Source: Stereum hirsutum FP-91666 SS1 (lineage: Eukaryota > Basidiomycota > Agaricomycetes > Russulales > Stereaceae). Taken from it: 64,000 bases of DNA. The notes under the pieces were generated by a model that ran no database searches, was not told where the DNA came from, and worked only from the letters and a program-made list of their open reading frames with translations. The DNA is taken from the NCBI RefSeq assembly GCF_000264905.1, contig NW_006763137.1, positions 932,719 to 996,718 on the forward strand, read 5' to 3'. Shown here one piece after another: positions 59,159-64,000 of this stretch; position 1 is the stretch's first letter; each line of letters opens with the position of its first letter. The position numbers were made by a program, and so were the translations under genes.

Positions 59159-61297
59159 TCACCTCCCGGATCCAGACCCTCTTCCGACAACCTCTGCCAA
59201 CGCCCGCAGCCCACCAGCCGTCGCCGCCTGCAGTACCACTCCCGCATCTCCCGCAAACCTCCTCACGCCCGCTACAGTCTCCACCCCACTCGCCAACGCT
59301 CCCGCTAGCCCTGCCCCCTGCCTCCCATTCCTCCTAACCTCGGCACCGGGGAAGGTGGAGAACGTGGAAGAGGAAGAGGGTGAGGAGGTAGAAGAAGGGG
59401 AAGCTCCAGCGGACATCATCATGGCTGCCTTGATCGAGTCGAGCTCGTTGAGGACCTCGAGACCGACTGAACGGGCCCAGACGACGGGTTGTGCTGTAGT
59501 GGAGTACAGTTTGTGCAACTTGTCGCATACGGACATGATCTTATGGTTTTCAAAGTAGCGTTCGCGGGTGTAGGGTATCAGAGCGACGTGTGAGCCTAGG
59601 ACACAGATATGAGCACGCCAGCACAAGAGAATTTTGAACACAAGCAAGGTATAAAACAAGCAACATACCGATGTCCCCACCCTTCATGACGACACCCTCA
59701 ATACACCGAGCTAAACACTCTACGTCCGCTAATCCCATATTCAGCCCCTGTCCCGCGAGCGGGTGAATCGTATGCGCTGCGTCTCCCACAAGCACCGTTC
59801 TCGCGCCCTCACCTTCGCCAATATACGACTCTGTATGGTTATACCTGAGTGGGAACGATGCAATGGTCCCTGATTGGATGGACGAGACGAGAGGAGGAAG
59901 GAGATGCGCGTCCGTGGGTGGGATACCGATGTTGGCTATGGAGGGGTCGACGGAGGCGGATGCGTAGGCAGAATTAGGATCGATGTTATGTGAACGTTCT
60001 CGGAATAGGACTTCTTCTTGGATTTCTTTTCCGGAAGGAGCTCTTCCCTGGGTTGAAGCCTCGAGCAGCCTCTCATGCAAATATCGCATTGAAACCTCCG
60101 GTAGCCTGAACGCAGCGTTTATCATCATCCTCAACACCTCACCATTCGTGTCTGTATCCATTCTCTTCTCTTTATTCGTCAATATTGCCGCAAGAGTAGG
60201 TTTAGTCGACCATACGAGGGAAGAAGAGGTAGGTGAAAGAGGCAAGAAAGCAATAGGGCCGGTAGGGAGGAAACGTTGGAATGCTGTCGTATGGGGAGTG
60301 AAGGGACGGGCAGGGTGGTGCATGGTGGCGACAATGGCGTGGGTGGGGTACAACCAGCCGTAGGAAGAGATTTGTGCGTAGGCGCGGACAGGGGAGTTAG
60401 GCCCGTCAGCACCGACCTTCGCCAGACCACACACTTTAGTTCAAGATTACGTTCAACGGGAAACAAGATTGGCTAGCTTACAAGGAGACGAGCTCTCAGA
60501 GTCTTTCCGTTGGAAAGATGCACTAGGGGCCAGTGACCTCGCTCCTTCGTGTCGCGGGTGATTGACGCGACTTTTGCGTTATCAAGCAGCTGAATTCCCG
60601 GCGCATTTGAAAGGCGACGTAGGAGGGCTCGTTGCAGGTTGAGATTTTCTGTTAGTCGTGCCATTTGAGGGCTCTCAGAGGTTCGTTGCATGCCCAAGTG
60701 CATGACATTAAAGTCAATTCGTGCGTCAGATACACCGTCCCAAACCTTTCAGAATAGGACCGTCAAAGATGTTCGTGAGGAGTTTTGACATGAAGACAGA
60801 CCTGCATGTCTTCTATGGGACATGTCCTGGATGCATCGACGTGGTCCCATGCACCAATTTCTATATAAGCGGTAAGTACGTTAGATACGAGGAAATAAAC
60901 CTTTATGACTTACTGTCGAGAAAGGCTTGTGTGGCATTCGTGAGTGAACTCACCCTATTTGAGTACGCATCTGGAGGCATATTCCAGTCCCGTATTTTGG
61001 ATAGGTCTCCAGCCTCAACTAAAGTTACCGACAGCGTCTTGTTCGCTACGTTCGATGAAGCTATGGTGATTTGATGTTAAGTTATTCTTTCATACTGATA
61101 CTATGAGGACCCATACCCAATGCGCTCGACAAAGCCAGCCCTGCCGGACCTCCTCCTACAATGACTACATCACATTCTTCTGGTGCAGAACCTTCAGCAG
61201 CCTGAGAGTAGTAGCGAGATACGGCACTATTTCTTGAGCATGAATGTGCACGTCTAGAGAGAAGCAGGCGTTTTGGGCCCGCTGCGAGCAGCGACAT
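59159..61297 (-). CDS. COQ6: Ubiquinone biosynthesis monooxygenase COQ6
   Basis: A mitochondrial flavin monooxygenase that hydroxylates the ring of coenzyme Q precursors at C5. The N-terminus (MSLLAAGPKRLLLSRRAHSC) looks like a presequence. ECDVVIVGGGPAGLALSSAL is the FAD-binding GxGxxG. Middle exons read VEAGDLSKIRDWNMPPDAYS, NRVSSLTNA and RIDFNVMHLGMQRT. VGADGPNSPVRAYAQI holds the DG motif and VLVGDAAHTIHPLAGQGLNM the GD motif that binds FAD ribityl. The last exon has a Ser/Gly-rich tail ending GSGSGR. Several introns fall between 59590 and 61115. Divergent from SEC6, 262 bp apart. Confidence 0.92.
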
Positions 61298-61559
61298 GTT
61301 GGAGGATGAGAAACGCGTCGAAAGTGGCGTGAACTTTGACGGGATCCATGACAAATCCATGAACACGTCCGGAGGAAACCACGTGGCGACGGAGCAACGG
61401 AACCGGGGAGGTTCTCGTTCTTGTCCTCGCCACAATTGTCAATTGACACAGCCCACTGCCGACATCATCTTGACCCTCCTCAGGCTTGGGCATTGCACAG
61501 CAGGACCCCGGACCCTTATACCCTCTTCATAAATAGGCCATTGGCAGCCCAAACACACG
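61298..61559. promoter_or_regulatory. Divergent promoter region of COQ6 and SEC6
   Basis: 262 bp between opposite start codons. No specific sites claimed. Confidence 0.45.
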
Positions 61560-64000
61560 ATGGCAGCACCCACCATCTCCGCCGCTCAGGCAGTCGGCGA
61601 GTACCTTCAGTCCCCAGACGACCTCATGAAGATCGCAGCTTTTCGCAAGAAGCTGGAGAAGGAGAAGGCATCGATCGACGCGAGGCTGAAGAGCGGTGTC
61701 AAAGAGCAACTGGATGCGACGAGGGAGAGTCTGAGGAAGTTGTTTGGGACGAGGGATAATGTGCAGGCGGTGAAGGACGAGATGGAGACTATTGATAGGT
61801 TGTGCAGCGACCCGCAGAACAATGTGGCGACGTTTGATCAGATTAGTCGAGTGCGTCACTCCTTCTCACTACGTGTGGGCCGAATCATGGACTAATAGGT
61901 GGCATAACGTTGTCTATGGTAGGTGTCTATGGTCCACAGGAATTTCGAGCAGACGGAGGAGATGGTCAACAACCTGCTCGAGATGAACTCCCGTCTTGAT
62001 GCCCTCGAAGACATGCTCGATGCAGACCGTAACGATATCTATGGCTCCGCGCCCAATCTTCTCCGCATTCACTACCAAATTAATCAACTCGAAGGCTTCC
62101 GGAACCAGACAATGCACCAAGCCAAGAAGGCATCCATCAATTCACAGACTACGCTCAGGCGTATGTTCGAACGGCTCAATACTTTGATCGAAGCTTTTGA
62201 TGAGTACATCTTGGAGCTCGCAAAGAACCTACTACCCATTGTTAGGGCTGGCCATCCCGAGGTTATCATCAAGCTCATCAAGATTGCGGAAATCGAAGGC
62301 AAAGAGGACGAGAAGGTACATATACTCATTTTTATTGCTATATCTGTCTCCTAATCAGCGTTTGAACCTCGCTTTTCAATCAAACCCAGGCCATCGCCAT
62401 TCGACTCGTCAAAAAAGCTGCCAAAATGGATGCCGCATCCAAGTTTAAATCCATGCAAGCCAATGCGCGCGTCATCAAACACTACCGTTCCAAAATCATG
62501 AAAGAAATCACCGACTCCATCCGCGCCAAGTTCGACGAAGCCTACCTCCAAGACGAGCGTAACCCCGTCGGATTCCTGGAAAACCTCGGCTGGATCTACC
62601 AAGACCTCATTCGCGTCGAGGCCGACGTCGTTCCCTGTTTCCCACCAGACTGGGACATATATTCACACTTCGTGCGACAGTATCATAAGGCCCTCGGAGC
62701 GACGATCGAGAGGTTGGTGGCGAGTGAGCCAGAGGCAAGCGCGCTGTTGACGTTGCATGCGTGGTTGAAGGAGTACAAGAAGAGTATGAAGGAGCTGGAG
62801 ATAGCCCCGGAGCTGCTGGAACCGCCGATTTTGAACGGGAAGGAACAGTCTCTCATCGACGATTATCTCAAGCTCATTATCTCGAAACTGGACGAATGGT
62901 CCGCCAACTTGATGAAGACGGAGGTGTCGGAGTTCACGACGAGGGCGGAACCACCAGAGATGGACTCAGACAATCTTTACGGTATGCAGGGCGCGGTCAT
63001 CCTCTTCCAGATGGTCAACCAGCAGGTCGACGCTGCGACGGAGAGCGGACAGGGCCTCATCCTTGCACGGGTGGTCACCGACGTAAATCGGGTCATGCGC
63101 GGTATCCAGGAACAATGGACGAAACTCATCGACCAGGAATACAAGAAACACATCAACCCACCCAAGGAGGAAGAAGTCCCCGGCGGCTTGGTCGAGTATA
63201 TCATCGCGCTCGCGAACGACCAGATCAAGTCCGCCGATTTCTCAGAAGCCCTCTCCGCACGCATCGAACCCCTCGTCTCGGAGAAATACCGTATCACGAT
63301 CAACGAGCGGTTGAACGACGCGATAGACGGTTACCTCGATGTCGCGAAGAAATGCACGCAGACACTCATCGATATCATCTTCAACGATCTGAAACCTGCT
63401 ACAAAGCAGCTCTTCCAGGCTGGATGGTACGATGGGATCATGCGTCAAATCGTCGAAACGATGCGGGATTATATGACGGATTATCAATCCTATCTGAACC
63501 CCTCCCTACTCGAGCTCCTCGTCGAAGATCTTCTCGACGCCTTTTTAGTCTCCTACCTCACCGCCCTCGCCAACGCACCCAAGCTCAAGATGCCCGCCGC
63601 CACAGATCGTATCAAAGACGACGTCAGCGAGGCCTTTTCGTTCTTCAGCACGCTGAAACCGGCGAAGGAACTCGAGGCGTACTTCGAGGTAGTGGAGATG
63701 ATCCTTGCGTTGCTGGAGGCGTCGAAGAGTCTCGTGTTCTTGTCCTTCTGGAGTTTCGCGAAGGTGCATGGTCCGAACATCGCGTTCGTGGAAAGTTTGA
63801 TGAAGGCGAGGGATGATCTGGACAGGTCGGCTGTTGGAGAGGTTATGGATAGTATCAAGCGGAAGGTGAAGGACGAGGATCTGGCGGATCGTGAGTTTCG
63901 TTCTTGCTTATCCGTCATACCATTCGTGACTGGCTCTTTGAATGCTAACGCTCGATTTTTGTTACACATAGCCGAAGAACCAACGATCATGAAGAAGATC
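61560..64000 (+). CDS. SEC6: Exocyst complex subunit SEC6 (partial, runs off the right edge)
   Basis: SEC6 is a core exocyst subunit that tethers secretory vesicles at sites of polarised growth. The start at 61560 gives MAAPTISAAQAVGEYLQSPD. Helical exons follow: EKEKASIDARLKSGVKEQLD, VHRNFEQTEEMVNNLLEMNS, LRIHYQINQLEGFRNQTMHQ and ILELAKNLLPIVRAGHPEVI. The long exon from about 62391 holds RNPVGFLENLGWIYQDLIRV and KPATKQLFQAGWYDGIMRQI. LEAYFEVVEMILALLEASKS also matches the Sec6 family. The last visible exon starts after an intron at about 63891-63971 (PEEPTIMKKI), and the 3' end is outside the window. Confidence 0.95.

Noticed and set aside
1..64000. tRNA genes
   Set aside because: I looked for GGTTCGAnTCC-like B boxes with CCA-side stems on both strands by eye and found none convincing; a covariance-model scan would be decisive.

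Overview
The window is nuclear DNA of a filamentous basidiomycete, most likely an agaricomycete. Genes are dense, with many GT-AG introns of about 50-60 bp, and single-copy eukaryotic housekeeping genes dominate. It also carries fungus-specific families: an HsbA-type secreted protein, a Goodbye-NACHT-ankyrin receptor, ERG4 and SUR2. I annotate about 23 protein genes; exon limits were read by eye from protein continuity and splice motifs. I found no tRNA, rRNA or CRISPR.

Layout. 0.8-5.7 kb: a secreted FAD oxidoreductase, an F-box-like gene and an SDR reductase. 6.5-12.1 kb: an MCUR1/FMP32-like mitochondrial protein, guanylate kinase and a YANK/STK32-type AGC kinase. 12.1-18.7 kb: a gene-poor stretch with a cluster of ACGCGT boxes, then a LIG4-like DNA ligase with an unusual tail. 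18.7-22.0 kb: a repeat island. It holds a 614-bp hAT-like non-autonomous transposon with an 8-bp target duplication and an internal 48-bp tandem array, a TATA-bearing leader-like stretch and modular dispersed repeats. 22.0-35.1 kb: ADE1, ZPR1, NUP53, a YEA4-type nucleotide-sugar transporter, MAK16 and DBP9. 35-43.4 kb: the accessory region, with a Goodbye-NACHT-ankyrin NLR, an inverted repeat copy, a 610-base assembly gap flanked by poly-G, a trypsin-like protease gene with an apparent early stop, and a relative of the transposon's empty target site. 43.9-64 kb: SUR2, RIM2, RPC25, PET117, a Q/H-rich F-box protein, HsbA, ERG4, COQ6 and SEC6 (running off the right edge).

How the genes work together. 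Five head-to-head pairs have 263-367 bp between start codons (GUK1/YANK, ZPR1/NUP53, MAK16/DBP9, RIM2/RPC25, COQ6/SEC6), so bidirectional promoters are likely. MAK16 and DBP9 both act in 60S ribosome assembly. ERG4 and SUR2 make ergosterol and phytosphingolipid. COQ6, PET117, RIM2 and the MCUR1-like protein serve mitochondria.

The most notable items are the hAT-like element with its related empty site, the NLR with near-identical 33-residue ankyrin units beside a damaged protease gene, and the LIG4-like ligase with its MCB-type promoter cluster.
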